Source: Fibrobacteria bacterium (lineage in GTDB: Bacteria; Fibrobacterota; Fibrobacteria; UBA11236). From it: a stretch of 64,000 nucleotides of DNA. Of the stretch, positions 42,127 to 50,553 are shown one piece after another; position 1 is the stretch's first letter; each line of letters begins with the position of its first letter. The stretch is taken from positions 245,040-309,039 of the forward strand of contig JANYDA010000032.1 in assembly GCA_025360005.1 (NCBI GenBank). The letters run 5' to 3'. The position numbers and the translations under genes are program-made. Below the pieces are notes generated by a model. That model had not been told where the DNA came from. It ran no database searches and saw only the letters and a program-made list of their open reading frames with translations.

Positions 42127-42531
42127 ATGGAAACGATTCTTGTGGTCGAAGACGAAGACATTGTCAGGAAGCTGATTAAGAACGTTCTGGAATCCCAAGG
42201 CTACCTGGTCCTGGAAGCGAGCGGGGCCAGAGAGGCCACTTACATGCGCGAGAACCATCCCGGTTCCATCGATCTGCTTTTGACCGATATCGTTCTGTCG
42301 GGAAAAAGCGGACGTGAGATAGCTAAGGAGTTCCTCGATCACCTGCCCGGCATTCGCGTCATCTATATGTCGGGATATACCGGCGATGCCACTTTCCAGG
42401 CCGAGTTGGAAAAGTCCAACGCTCTGTTCATGGGCAAGCCTTTTTCCCAGGACTTTCTTCTGAAAAACGTGCGCTACATCCTTACCGGAGTAGCGGCGGA
42501 CGGGGATAGCCGGGACCGGCCCCGCGCTTAA
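42127..42531 (+). CDS. Stand-alone response-regulator receiver protein
   Basis: A 134-residue receiver: V-V-E-D-E-D, phospho-Asp in L-L-L-T-D-I-V, then S-G-K-S-G, Y-M-S-G-Y-T and G-K-P-F. It is the third receiver-only protein of the window and again resembles C-terminal receivers of hybrid kinases. It is preceded by a GC-rich 5' region and followed by two strong hairpins. No kinase gene is near. Confidence 0.87.
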   Translation: METILVVEDEDIVRKLIKNVLESQGYLVLEASGAREATYMRENHPGSIDLLLTDIVLSGKSGREIAKEFLDHLPGIRVIYMSGYTGDATFQAELEKSNALFMGKPFSQDFLLKNVRYILTGVAADGDSRDRPRA

Positions 42532-42591
42532 CAGGGTGTTGAAAAAGTCCGCGCGGGCGTCGGCCGGCCGCGCGGACCGGGATAGCGGATA

Positions 42592-42628
42592 AAGGCCGGG
42601 AACCGGGCAACCCCGGTTTCGGCCTTTT
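42592..42628 (+). terminator. Long hairpin terminator after the receiver gene
   Basis: AAGGCC plus GGAACCGGG (42592-42607) pairs with CCCGGTTTC plus GGCCTT (42612-42626), ending in TTTT. A second stem (TCCGCGCG at 42548-42555 with CGCGCGGA at 42569-42576) stands just upstream. The bases at about 42534-42550 (GGGTGTTGAAAAAGTCC) resemble ends of some insertion sequences; no other trace of one was seen. Confidence 0.65.
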
Positions 42629-42643
42629 GCTAACTTCTCCCCC

Positions 42644-44863
42644 ATGATGGCATGGTCATCCTCCGAGCGGCGCCCTGACAAACGCTTTGACTGCCGCGCG
42701 GCGAGGCGCCATTGCCTGCTCGCCGCTGCGCTGCTGGTTGGCGTATCTGCCATCCCGGTGCGGTCTGCGGGGTCTCCGGAAAACGCCTTCGCCAAGGCTC
42801 AGTCATTCCGCCTCGGTGATTTGGACGGCAAGGCCTTCGATTTGGCTCCCAGCCTGGGCCGCGACGTGATCCTGTTGGATTTCTGGGCCACCTTTTGCCA
42901 ACCCTGCCTGGCGGAACTCAATGTCTTCAAGGATTTGCAAGCCCGCTACGGGGCGCAAGGATTCCGCGTGATCGCCGTTTCGGTGGATCAACCCCAAACC
43001 TTGGCCCGCGTGCGCGCCTTCGCCAAGGCCCGCGCGTTTCCATTCAGCATGCTGGCCGATCCCGGGCAGGATGCCTACCGGCTGTACGGCGTCTCCGCCT
43101 TGCCGACCAGCCTGCTTATCGATTCCCGGGGCGTCATCGCATATCGCCAGGAGGGCTTCCAGCCGGGTGAGGAAGCCGGGATGGAAAAGCGTATCCAAGC
43201 CCTGCTTGCGGAACGCAATGCCGCGGGCGACTCGAGCCGTATCATCCCGGTTACCCTTGGTCCCGCGGGAACCCGCGCCGGGATCCTTTCCGGCCTCGCT
43301 TTGACCGGTTCCAATTTCCTGCGTGCGAACTACGGAAGGGAGACCCGGGGCCAACCCGACGCCAACGGCTGGCTGGAAGACTGGTTCGATGCGCGTTTGG
43401 CGGACGGCGGACTCGCCTATCAACTGCGGTACCGCGCCTACCAATTCCTGCGCGACCTGCCGGGCGAGGGGGAGAACTTGATCCGCGATCCCAACCACCG
43501 GGTTGTCAAGCAAAGCTTTTCCTATCGCGGCGCCTATTCGGATATCCGCGCCGGCAACGTCTACGGGAGCGTGGGGCGCGGGATGCTGTTCCGGTTCTTC
43601 GAAGATCGCCAGGCCCGCCTTGACAAGGATTTGAACGGCGCCTGGGCGGCATTGGAAAATGAGGGTCCCGCGACGGATGGCAAGGGCATCGACCTGGGCC
43701 GGGGACGGATATCGGTATTCGGCGGCAAGACCTTCTCCAAATTCCCGGACCTGCATTCGGTGGACGCGGAAGAGGACGCCTTCCGGGACCTTTATCTGCA
43801 GGGCTCCGAAGCAGCCTGGGAACCGATGGCGGGCATCAAGGCCGGGGCGCAATATGCGGAGGCTTTCCGCGACGGTTGGAACGCGCGTCTGGCGGGCGGC
43901 AATGGGGAATGGCTTGCCGGCCCCACGGACGCCTACCTGGGTTACATGGCGGTTACCGGGGAGGATAAATTCAACTATCCCCATGCCTATCAAGGCCGCG
44001 CCCTGTACGTGTCCCTGTCGGAAAACCTGGGCAGCCTGGAAGCGGGCGCGGAATACAAATACTACCGGAACTATGATCTGGGATTCACCGATCCCCCCAG
44101 CCTGGTGCCTTTCCACACCTTCCGCCTGATGGCCCGCGACATGCTTTTCCCCAACAACCAGGCCGAAGACGGGCTGCAGTTGCACGGGGCATGGCATTTC
44201 TCCGAGTCCTCCTTTTACGGGGCCAACGTTGCGCGCTTGGTCTCCCATCCGGAACGCAACGCGGCCTTATTGATCCATCACGTGGAACTGCCCTTTCTGG
44301 ACGTCGATCAGCAATTGCGGCTGCCCGGTCCCGGTCCCATGGCGACCCTGATCGATTTGGACTGGATCCGCCAGCGAAAATTCTCGGAAGCGGAATTCCA
44401 GGATATCGATGCCTTCACGCTGGGTCTCAACGGAGAGGGGGCATCCGGACCCTGGATCATGGGCACGGAAGCGGAATTGCAATACCGGGACCTGGATTTC
44501 CGCGGCTTGGTTCCGGGGGACCCGGCCAGCGGCCGATTGGGGAAAGCCGGCAGCGTAACATCCAAGTTACAGGCTTGGCAGGGGGTACTCTCCGCCACCC
44601 TGGGCCGCGCCCTTTGGTCCTTGACCTTGGATTACGAAGCCACCACCTCCGGGCTGGAAGCCGATCCGGAATCCATCCATTATAAGTTGGGAGGGATAAG
44701 CAACGGTTGGACATCCGCCTATTTGACCCTGAACCTGCCGGACGAGAACCGGATCACCCTCTGGGCCGGACAACGCAAGGAACGCGTGGTATGCGCGGGA
44801 GGAAGCTGCCGCTTGGAGCCCGCCTTTGAAGGAGCGGAGTTGATATGGATCAGCCACTTTTGA
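42644..44863 (+). CDS. Thioredoxin-like domain fused to a large outer-membrane-type barrel
   Basis: A 739-residue protein. The signal region is residues about 1-45. Residues 50-190 are a TlpA/ResA-like thioredoxin with the active site F-C-Q-P-C at about 84-88, S-V-D-Q-P and the cis-Pro in A-L-P-T-S. The other 540 residues are beta-rich and have the N-F-L-R-A-N-Y-G-R, F-S-Y-R-G-A-Y-S-D and G-G-K-T-F-S-K segments of DUF6029-like barrels known from Bacteroidetes. The C-terminus ends E-L-I-W-I-S-H-F, a plausible last strand with terminal Phe. The fusion puts a redox domain beside an outer-membrane pore. It overlaps the next gene by 19 bases. Confidence 0.7.
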   Translation: MMAWSSSERRPDKRFDCRAARRHCLLAAALLVGVSAIPVRSAGSPENAFAKAQSFRLGDLDGKAFDLAPSLGRDVILLDFWATFCQPCLAELNVFKDLQARYGAQGFRVIAVSVDQPQTLARVRAFAKARAFPFSMLADPGQDAYRLYGVSALPTSLLIDSRGVIAYRQEGFQPGEEAGMEKRIQALLAERNAAGDSSRIIPVTLGPAGTRAGILSGLALTGSNFLRANYGRETRGQPDANGWLEDWFDARLADGGLAYQLRYRAYQFLRDLPGEGENLIRDPNHRVVKQSFSYRGAYSDIRAGNVYGSVGRGMLFRFFEDRQARLDKDLNGAWAALENEGPATDGKGIDLGRGRISVFGGKTFSKFPDLHSVDAEEDAFRDLYLQGSEAAWEPMAGIKAGAQYAEAFRDGWNARLAGGNGEWLAGPTDAYLGYMAVTGEDKFNYPHAYQGRALYVSLSENLGSLEAGAEYKYYRNYDLGFTDPPSLVPFHTFRLMARDMLFPNNQAEDGLQLHGAWHFSESSFYGANVARLVSHPERNAALLIHHVELPFLDVDQQLRLPGPGPMATLIDLDWIRQRKFSEAEFQDIDAFTLGLNGEGASGPWIMGTEAELQYRDLDFRGLVPGDPASGRLGKAGSVTSKLQAWQGVLSATLGRALWSLTLDYEATTSGLEADPESIHYKLGGISNGWTSAYLTLNLPDENRITLWAGQRKERVVCAGGSCRLEPAFEGAELIWISHF

Positions 44864-45825
44864 AAACGCCGGAGCCGGGGCGAATCCCTTTGGCGAGCCT
44901 GCTTGGCCTTGTCCTTTCCCTTTTCCCGTTCCTTTCCCTGTCCCTGGTAGCGTCCATGTTACTCCCCGGTTGTGCGCTCTTCGACGATTCCCTGGCGGAA
45001 CTCGATCCCGCCCTCCGGGATTCTTCCCTCGCCATGCTCCCCACGTCAGCCCCTGGGAAGGCGGCGCGCCTGCACATCCTGGAATCCTTCGGGTCTTACG
45101 GCTGCGTTTCCTGCCCGGAGGCCGAATCAAGGTTGGCCCCCTACGTTCATCCGGAACCGGGAAACCGCGGCTATGATCCCAACCTGGTAGTGATCAACTA
45201 CCATGTGAAATTCGGCAGCATAGCGGACCCGTGGGTCACTCCCGCCATCCAGGCCTGGAACGATGCCAAAGGCTATGTCAGCCTGCCGCAAGCGGTGATG
45301 GATGGATCGAACGCAGTATATGGGGTGCGGGAAAAAGACGCGGCCTTCCAATTCGGCGAATACGATTCCCTGGTGGCCCGGCTCAAGGGTGTGGCCGCAT
45401 CCTCCCCGCTGGATCTGGCTGTCGACAGCAACAGTATCACCTATGATACCTCCGCCGGCCATATCGGCTTCTCCTTCCAGGCCCGCAATCTGGGTTCTGC
45501 GGAAATGGGCTCCATGGATTTCCGGGTTTTGGCCGTTAAGAACAAGCCGGCCATCATCCCCATCTATTCCACGCCCTGGGAAGTGATCGTAAGGGAGATG
45601 ACGGACCTGGACGCCGGCGGGAAAAAGCTTTCCCTGGCCGGACTTCCCGGCCGCACCGCCAAAACCTTCCAGGTGGATTTGTCCATCACCTCCGAGGCGG
45701 GCAAGCATGTCCGCCCGCCGCCGCTGGGGACGGAGTCCTTGTCCGATTATGCCCTGATCGTAGTGGCGCAGAACGCCAACGGAATCGTGGTGAATGTCTA
45801 CGCCTACCATTACGCGCCGAAATAG
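44845..45825 (+). CDS. Omp28-like CxxC lipoprotein
   Basis: A 326-residue protein with a lipoprotein signal (L-P-G-C at about residue 35). The mature part starts with a segment like Omp28: L-E-S-F-G-S-Y-G-C-V-S-C-P-E-A-E, a C-x2-C-P motif in a thioredoxin-like region. Later Y-H-V-K-F, then A-V-M-D-G, fit the same fold. It overlaps the barrel fusion gene, which suggests both act together, for example as a redox pair in the outer membrane. The C-terminal half is an Ig-like beta domain. Confidence 0.75.
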   Translation: MDQPLLKTPEPGRIPLASLLGLVLSLFPFLSLSLVASMLLPGCALFDDSLAELDPALRDSSLAMLPTSAPGKAARLHILESFGSYGCVSCPEAESRLAPYVHPEPGNRGYDPNLVVINYHVKFGSIADPWVTPAIQAWNDAKGYVSLPQAVMDGSNAVYGVREKDAAFQFGEYDSLVARLKGVAASSPLDLAVDSNSITYDTSAGHIGFSFQARNLGSAEMGSMDFRVLAVKNKPAIIPIYSTPWEVIVREMTDLDAGGKKLSLAGLPGRTAKTFQVDLSITSEAGKHVRPPPLGTESLSDYALIVVAQNANGIVVNVYAYHYAPK

Positions 45826-45955
45826 GCCGGCTTGGCACGCTAATGTCCCATTTCAATGCCAGTACGGAACGTGGGATTTTGGGGAAACATTTATATTTAG
45901 CGCGGGACTTACTACGGATTCGTAGAAGTGCGGGTTGGGGATCTTGGGAGCGAAT

Positions 45956-46852
45956 ATGAAGAAATCATCGTTGATAACAATTTGGAATATGAGCGCGTTA
46001 ATCGGGATAGCGGTTCTGATGGCTAGCGGATCAGCCCTGGCCATAGGTAAAGTTGGTGAAATGGCCTATGAATGGACTAACCTAACCGACTTAGATGGGA
46101 AAAAGCACAACCTGGTTGAAGCAAGAGGTAAGGTTGTCTTACTTACCACCGTTCAATCTACATGCGGAGGTTGCTTAGGTAATGCCCCTCATATCGGGAC
46201 AATTGCGATGAAGTTTCAAGGCCAATCGTTCCAAGCTTTTGGCGCGGATGTGGACGTGGGTACCGTAAAAGCGCTCAGAACTTTTGAAGGTGTACTAAAG
46301 GGTAGCCACACCAATCTTGACTTTCCGATATTAAAAGGTGCCGATTCACAATTGGTCAGCGCGACCGATGGGTGGAAATGGACGAAGTATGATTCATATC
46401 GGGATGTGTATTTCGTTTTGGATCATAACGGAAAAATTTTATTTCGCTCGGATGGAGATCGACGCCACGCCATGGATTCAGCAAGATTCGTTTCATTGGA
46501 TAGCGCGATTACGAAGGCGATAGCTAACATTCCAACCACGTCAATCCGCACTTCGACAAATGCTCAAGGAATGTGTTTGCGCGCTTGCAGAAGCTCAGGG
46601 GTCTATCAAATCAATCTTGTTCCTCAACTTAGCATGGTCGATGGAAACGTGGTTCTGAGAATTCTAGATGGCCAAGGACGTACGGTGCGGATGCTAGAAT
46701 GGAATCCATTGCGATCAGGATCTTCCGTGGAACGTCAAGCCGTTTGGGATGGGAAAGACTTCCAAGGTCGATCAGTTGCGTGGGGTTCTTATTATTTAAG
46801 CGCCACCGCTCAAAACACATCCGTCTCTCTACTTCTCCCCTGGCTGCCGTAG
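45956..46852 (+). CDS. TlpA/AhpC-like thiol-redox protein with a C-terminal sorting-type domain
   Basis: A 298-residue protein with a signal peptide (ending about S-A-L-A). A redoxin domain follows with the motif C-G-G-C at about 63-66, and D-F-P-I-L. The C-terminal 90 residues carry a FlgD-like/Por-type module: L-R-I-L-D-G-Q-G-R-T-V, W-D-G-K-D-F-Q-G-R-S-V and W-G-S-Y-Y-L. The ATG is chosen because GGGAG lies five bases before it. Base composition is clearly lower in GC than the flanks, so it may have been acquired separately. Confidence 0.75.
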   Translation: MKKSSLITIWNMSALIGIAVLMASGSALAIGKVGEMAYEWTNLTDLDGKKHNLVEARGKVVLLTTVQSTCGGCLGNAPHIGTIAMKFQGQSFQAFGADVDVGTVKALRTFEGVLKGSHTNLDFPILKGADSQLVSATDGWKWTKYDSYRDVYFVLDHNGKILFRSDGDRRHAMDSARFVSLDSAITKAIANIPTTSIRTSTNAQGMCLRACRSSGVYQINLVPQLSMVDGNVVLRILDGQGRTVRMLEWNPLRSGSSVERQAVWDGKDFQGRSVAWGSYYLSATAQNTSVSLLLPWLP

Positions 46853-46894
46853 AACAGCCCGATTTATTGGCTCCAACTCGAGACCCCTGCCCTG

Positions 46895-47842
46895 TCAGGG
46901 CGAAAGTAATGGCAGTTTCGCCCACTCTATACCACCGGACCATCTCAAGCAGGCGACCAAAAATCCGGGTGCTTTCCCAATACTCGTTTGTATCTCGGGC
47001 TTGTAAGAAATTCTGGAGATTGAAGCAGGTATAATTCCAGATTCCCATATCCGAGTTCCATCAATCCTAAAAACGGTGACCTGCTTTTCAGTACTCAGGT
47101 TTGAAAATGAAAATGCAAGATCGCTATTTGGCGATGCAGAAACCCTAAGTTTTTTACCGTTGCCTTGTTTGGGCACACCGACATTGATCTCTACTCCGGC
47201 CTTTAGATAGCGGATTGTATCACCGGATATGGCAAAGTCGGAAAGTTTCGGAAGGTATCCGGCAACAGGCCTGACCGGCGGAACATTCGCCGGATCCCAC
47301 TTCAGCTTCCAGGTTCCGAATGCGAAAACGGTATCCGATATTCCGCTCGACCGAGATCGGCAATACATCATTGCCCCAAACGCACTTCCGGGTGTTGATG
47401 TGAAATTGAAATCATTGTCGATGGCTGGAAAGAATTGAAAGTGATGTTCGGTTTTAAAGTTTCCGTTGCCGAAGGGGTATGGTGAATTTGCGCCATGAAT
47501 ACCTTTCTTCAACCCGTCCATGCAGATTTCATCCGGACAAACCTGCAAGTCCCAATCTTCGGATGTATCGCTGTTTACATCTTGAGGTAAGCTCCACAGA
47601 GTATCAATGCCCACGAAAAAACTATCGGGCCGCATTTCCGCATCTTCAAATTTCCAGGCAAATAAAAGCGCGCCTTCAGAAGGAATTATCCTGGAAGAGC
47701 TATCAAAAGTCCTGTACCAATTCGGATTGTAAAGGAGTTCCGTAAATCCCGGTTTTGCGACTACCGAAATATAGCCCGAAAGAAGCACTGGAAGCAGTAG
47801 GCGAAACCGAAAGTACCTGAAAACGACAGTGGCATTCATCAT
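46895..47842 (-). CDS. Secreted protein of unknown function with a Por-like C-terminus
   Basis: A 315-residue protein with a signal peptide (about residues 1-29). The middle is beta-rich with three Cys in C-P-D-E-I-C-M. The C-terminal part has L-R-V-S-A-S-P-N-S-D and T-V-F-R-I-D-G-T-R-I-W-E, similar in style to T9SS-type sorting domains. No enzyme motif was recognised. Like its neighbour, it lies in the AT-richer patch. The ATG at 47842 is chosen because GGAAT lies just before it; an upstream ATG at 47857 is possible. Confidence 0.65.
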   Translation of the reverse strand: MMNATVVFRYFRFRLLLPVLLSGYISVVAKPGFTELLYNPNWYRTFDSSSRIIPSEGALLFAWKFEDAEMRPDSFFVGIDTLWSLPQDVNSDTSEDWDLQVCPDEICMDGLKKGIHGANSPYPFGNGNFKTEHHFQFFPAIDNDFNFTSTPGSAFGAMMYCRSRSSGISDTVFAFGTWKLKWDPANVPPVRPVAGYLPKLSDFAISGDTIRYLKAGVEINVGVPKQGNGKKLRVSASPNSDLAFSFSNLSTEKQVTVFRIDGTRIWESGIIPASISRISYKPEIQTSIGKAPGFLVACLRWSGGIEWAKLPLLSP

Positions 47843-47902
47843 ATTCCAATATAGCACAACCTATCGAAAAGCTTGCGGAAACTCAGTCTATGGGTCAAAT
47901 GA

Positions 47903-48217
47903 GGTTTTCAGTACCCTGACGGTTTTCCAATTTGGTCCACTGAAACGCATAATTGGACCCTTTACGCCGATCTCCCGGGGGCCTGGCCCATCAATTGCAC
48001 GCCGGTGCGGACCAATCGCAATGACGGCACGGTGTTCCGGCTGCGCATGAGGGTCAAGGGTTACAATACAGGTAGCCCGCATGTTTCCCCATGCCGACGG
48101 CCGCAGGGGCAAAGGCAGGAGCGGGATCGCCTGGAATTTCCCGGGCCTCAGAGGAGGTATCATCAGCGTTACTGCCGCAATGACGGGCTCGAAATACCGG
48201 CCCTTCCGCTACTGGAC
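47903..48217 (+). pseudogene. Decayed remnant of a secreted-type gene
   Basis: The 360-base gap between the previous gene and the lipase holds a frame (47903-48064) with W-S-T-E-T-H-N-W-T-L-Y and L-R-M-R-V-K-G-Y-N, but no start codon after the upstream stop. A second frame (about 48060-48217) shows M-F-P-H-A-D-G-R and W-N-F-P-G-L-R-G-G-I-I. The switch of frame suggests a broken gene; the family is not recognised. Composition is GC-rich again, so this marks the end of the AT-rich patch. Confidence 0.35.
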
Positions 48218-49126
48218 TTACGGATGCGCCGAGGCGGCAGGCGCCTTCGGCAACTGGGCCTTCAGCTTTTCCAGATAAAGGGCGATGCCGTGGTCCTTCA
48301 CGGCCTGCTCCTGCACTTGCGCCCACCAGGCATCCGGATCGAAACGTTTACGGTAGTGCTCGGTAAGGCATTCATAATGATTGCCGTCCAGCAAAGCCAC
48401 TTCCCGGCCGAAATGCTCATAAGAGCCCCACTGACCGGGGTGATAACTGAGGGGCGGCACCTGGGTCACTACATCCTCTCCGTTCAGGAAGCGCACCAGG
48501 TTGAGGGAATCCCCGCGCAGGGCGCCGGCCGCGTTGGTCACCTTCGGCTGGCCGAATGTCTCCACTTCCACTTTAAATCCCTCCGCGCGCAGATACAGGC
48601 CGCTGATGGCGGCCACCGCGCCTCCCAAGCTGTGCCCGGTAATGCGTGTACGATAGATGGAACTCAAGTGCGGCCGGATCAAAGGATAGAGATCGCGCGC
48701 GGCCGAGGCGAACCCGCGGTGCAGGCGCATATGCAGGATGGAATCCTCGGTCTGGGTATAGTCCGCATCCAGCTTTACATCCGCGATGGACTTGGTCCCG
48801 CGGAACGCTATCCACTGTACCTTGGCCGAATCGTCGACCCGCACGAAGGCGCGGGCATCCGTTGCGGGACCGCGCAGGAAGAAACAACTGTCGCGGCCGC
48901 ATTCCTTGGCCACGGTGGAGTCCGGGGAATACGCTTGATCGGCCAGGGTGGCGAACTGGTATGCCTCCACGAAGTCAACGCTGTAATCCTGGGGGCAGAA
49001 TTTTTTGGCGGGAGCGCAGGCCGCCAAAGCGATGACTGCCACGATGGCGGATAAGCGGATGATTGTCCGCGCGCGCGGATGGGGGCCGGACGAACGAAAA
49101 ACTTGCGGGTTCCTGGGAACGGGCAT
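48218..49126 (-). CDS. Class 3 lipase lipoprotein
   Basis: A 302-residue protein with a lipobox L-A-A-C (Cys37) after a basic N-terminus. The lipase core follows: I-A-F-R-G-T-K, then R-G-F, and the nucleophile Ser166 in G-H-S-L-G-G. The family's Asp and His are plausible in N-G-E-D-V-V and Y-E-H-F-G. It probably hydrolyses an ester at the outer membrane or in the periplasm. GGAGG lies six bases before the ATG at 49126. Confidence 0.85.
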   Translation of the reverse strand: MPVPRNPQVFRSSGPHPRARTIIRLSAIVAVIALAACAPAKKFCPQDYSVDFVEAYQFATLADQAYSPDSTVAKECGRDSCFFLRGPATDARAFVRVDDSAKVQWIAFRGTKSIADVKLDADYTQTEDSILHMRLHRGFASAARDLYPLIRPHLSSIYRTRITGHSLGGAVAAISGLYLRAEGFKVEVETFGQPKVTNAAGALRGDSLNLVRFLNGEDVVTQVPPLSYHPGQWGSYEHFGREVALLDGNHYECLTEHYRKRFDPDAWWAQVQEQAVKDHGIALYLEKLKAQLPKAPAASAHP

Positions 49127-49321
49127 ACATGACCTCCGGGGTATGGATTCCATTTTCCCTGGAAAGGTAATCGCCGGCAAAAGGATTTTGGGATCCGGCC
49201 GTGCCGGAGGTGGCAGGTATTCTTAACAAACCCTCGGCCGAAAGGTTTTCCCTTCGGCCCGCCAGCCATTAGAATGGGGGGGCGGACGCGCCGTGCGGCC
49301 CGCGCCAATCCGGAGGTCGTC

Positions 49322-50149
49322 ATGTCCAATTTCATCCATGCCAAGGCGGGTAAGTTCGCTTTATCCGTGGCTACGGCTTTGCTCGTCAACGCCTGCATCG
49401 ATTCCACCGGACCCGCGGACACGGATCCGGCTGCCGGCAAGGCGCAGTTGAAGGTGCTGGCCGCGAAGGTGCGCTACCTTAATCCTCCCAGCGCCCAGAA
49501 GGCGCAAGGGAAGAATCCGACCGGGGGCGGATTTGAGAAGGCATCCTCGCAACTGACCGCCGGCCAACGGGGCGCGGTAGCCCGCGTGGGCGCCGCTTGC
49601 GATCAAGAGGGCGAGAGCATTGAAGCGGGTACGGATTCCACCGCCTACGGATCCGCGGAAACCTTCGAGGATACCACCCGTAGCTACACGGCCGCGGGCA
49701 GCTTGCTATGTGGTCTGGAAGACATTGCCGCCTATACCGAGATGGGGCATCATGCCAAAGACGGCGAAGTGGAATCCTGGACGGAAACGCATGTCGATTT
49801 TCCCTCCGACCCCGCCGCTTCCGATTGGATCCTGAAGCTTTCCGGCAACGGAAAAGCCGCATACGCAAGCGGATATACGCTGACGATGGAATCCGTGCGC
49901 CTTACCCTGGGTTACTCCGGTGTTACGGAGTTCAAAATGGACCTGGGGTTGGAGGGCGGCTACACGGCGCATTTGGAATTGGCACCCGGCGCGGGCATGG
50001 ATACGGGAACCCCACCCACCTCCAGCGATGTGGTTCTGAGCGGACCCATCCTGCAAGGCGGTACGCGCGTGGGGACCTTTGAATTGCGCGGGGACGACAG
50101 TGTGGTCATCCGCGACGCAGACGGGGCCGCGGTGCCTGCGCCCGGATGA
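49322..50149 (+). CDS. Lipoprotein of unknown function
   Basis: A 275-residue protein, ATG with CGGAGG just before. The signal ends in a lipobox-like V-N-A-C. A low-complexity linker (Gln, Gly, Lys) follows, then a beta-rich domain of about 170 residues with Tyr and Trp at regular spacing. No known domain was recognised. It is divergent from the lipase gene, and both share a 195-base gap. Confidence 0.7.
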   Translation: MSNFIHAKAGKFALSVATALLVNACIDSTGPADTDPAAGKAQLKVLAAKVRYLNPPSAQKAQGKNPTGGGFEKASSQLTAGQRGAVARVGAACDQEGESIEAGTDSTAYGSAETFEDTTRSYTAAGSLLCGLEDIAAYTEMGHHAKDGEVESWTETHVDFPSDPAASDWILKLSGNGKAAYASGYTLTMESVRLTLGYSGVTEFKMDLGLEGGYTAHLELAPGAGMDTGTPPTSSDVVLSGPILQGGTRVGTFELRGDDSVVIRDADGAAVPAPG

Positions 50150-50155
50150 ACGCGG

Positions 50156-50189
50156 CCAGCTTTGCGCTGCGGCTGACTGGTGCTTTTTT
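50156..50189 (+). terminator. Terminator candidate after the lipoprotein; gap 50150-50553
   Basis: CCAG at 50156-50159 pairs with CTGG at 50177-50180 and an inner CAGC/GCTG stem, followed by TTTTTT at 50184-50189. In the rest of the 404-base gap I see no gene and no further confident element. Confidence 0.4.
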
Positions 50190-50553
50190 CCGATCCACGT
50201 TCATGTGGATATCCGTGGCCATATCCCAGCCGAAACCATCCGGCATGGATAAACGGCAACTTCCCACCGGAATCGGCGAGTCGGAATGAACTCATCGCAT
50301 TGAATGGCGGCGATGCAATCGGCAAGAAACATATCTCCCGAAAATTTTCTTGCGGATACACATGTGATTTCATTAGCTTTGACTCAACGTTTCAAATAAG
50401 CGTCCGATCGCACCGGGCCCGTCGCCGCTAAAAGGGGGGGCGATGACGGGTCCAACGCTTGTCGTGTTTCTACCGCACATCCAAACCCCAGAAGCACCCT
50501 TCCCTCCGGTTCCCGGCAGGAATAGGGCATCCATCCCTCGAAAGGAACATCCT

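Noticed and set aside
42534..42550. End of an insertion sequence
   Set aside because: A short IS-end-like stretch only; no transposase, matching end or target duplication seen.
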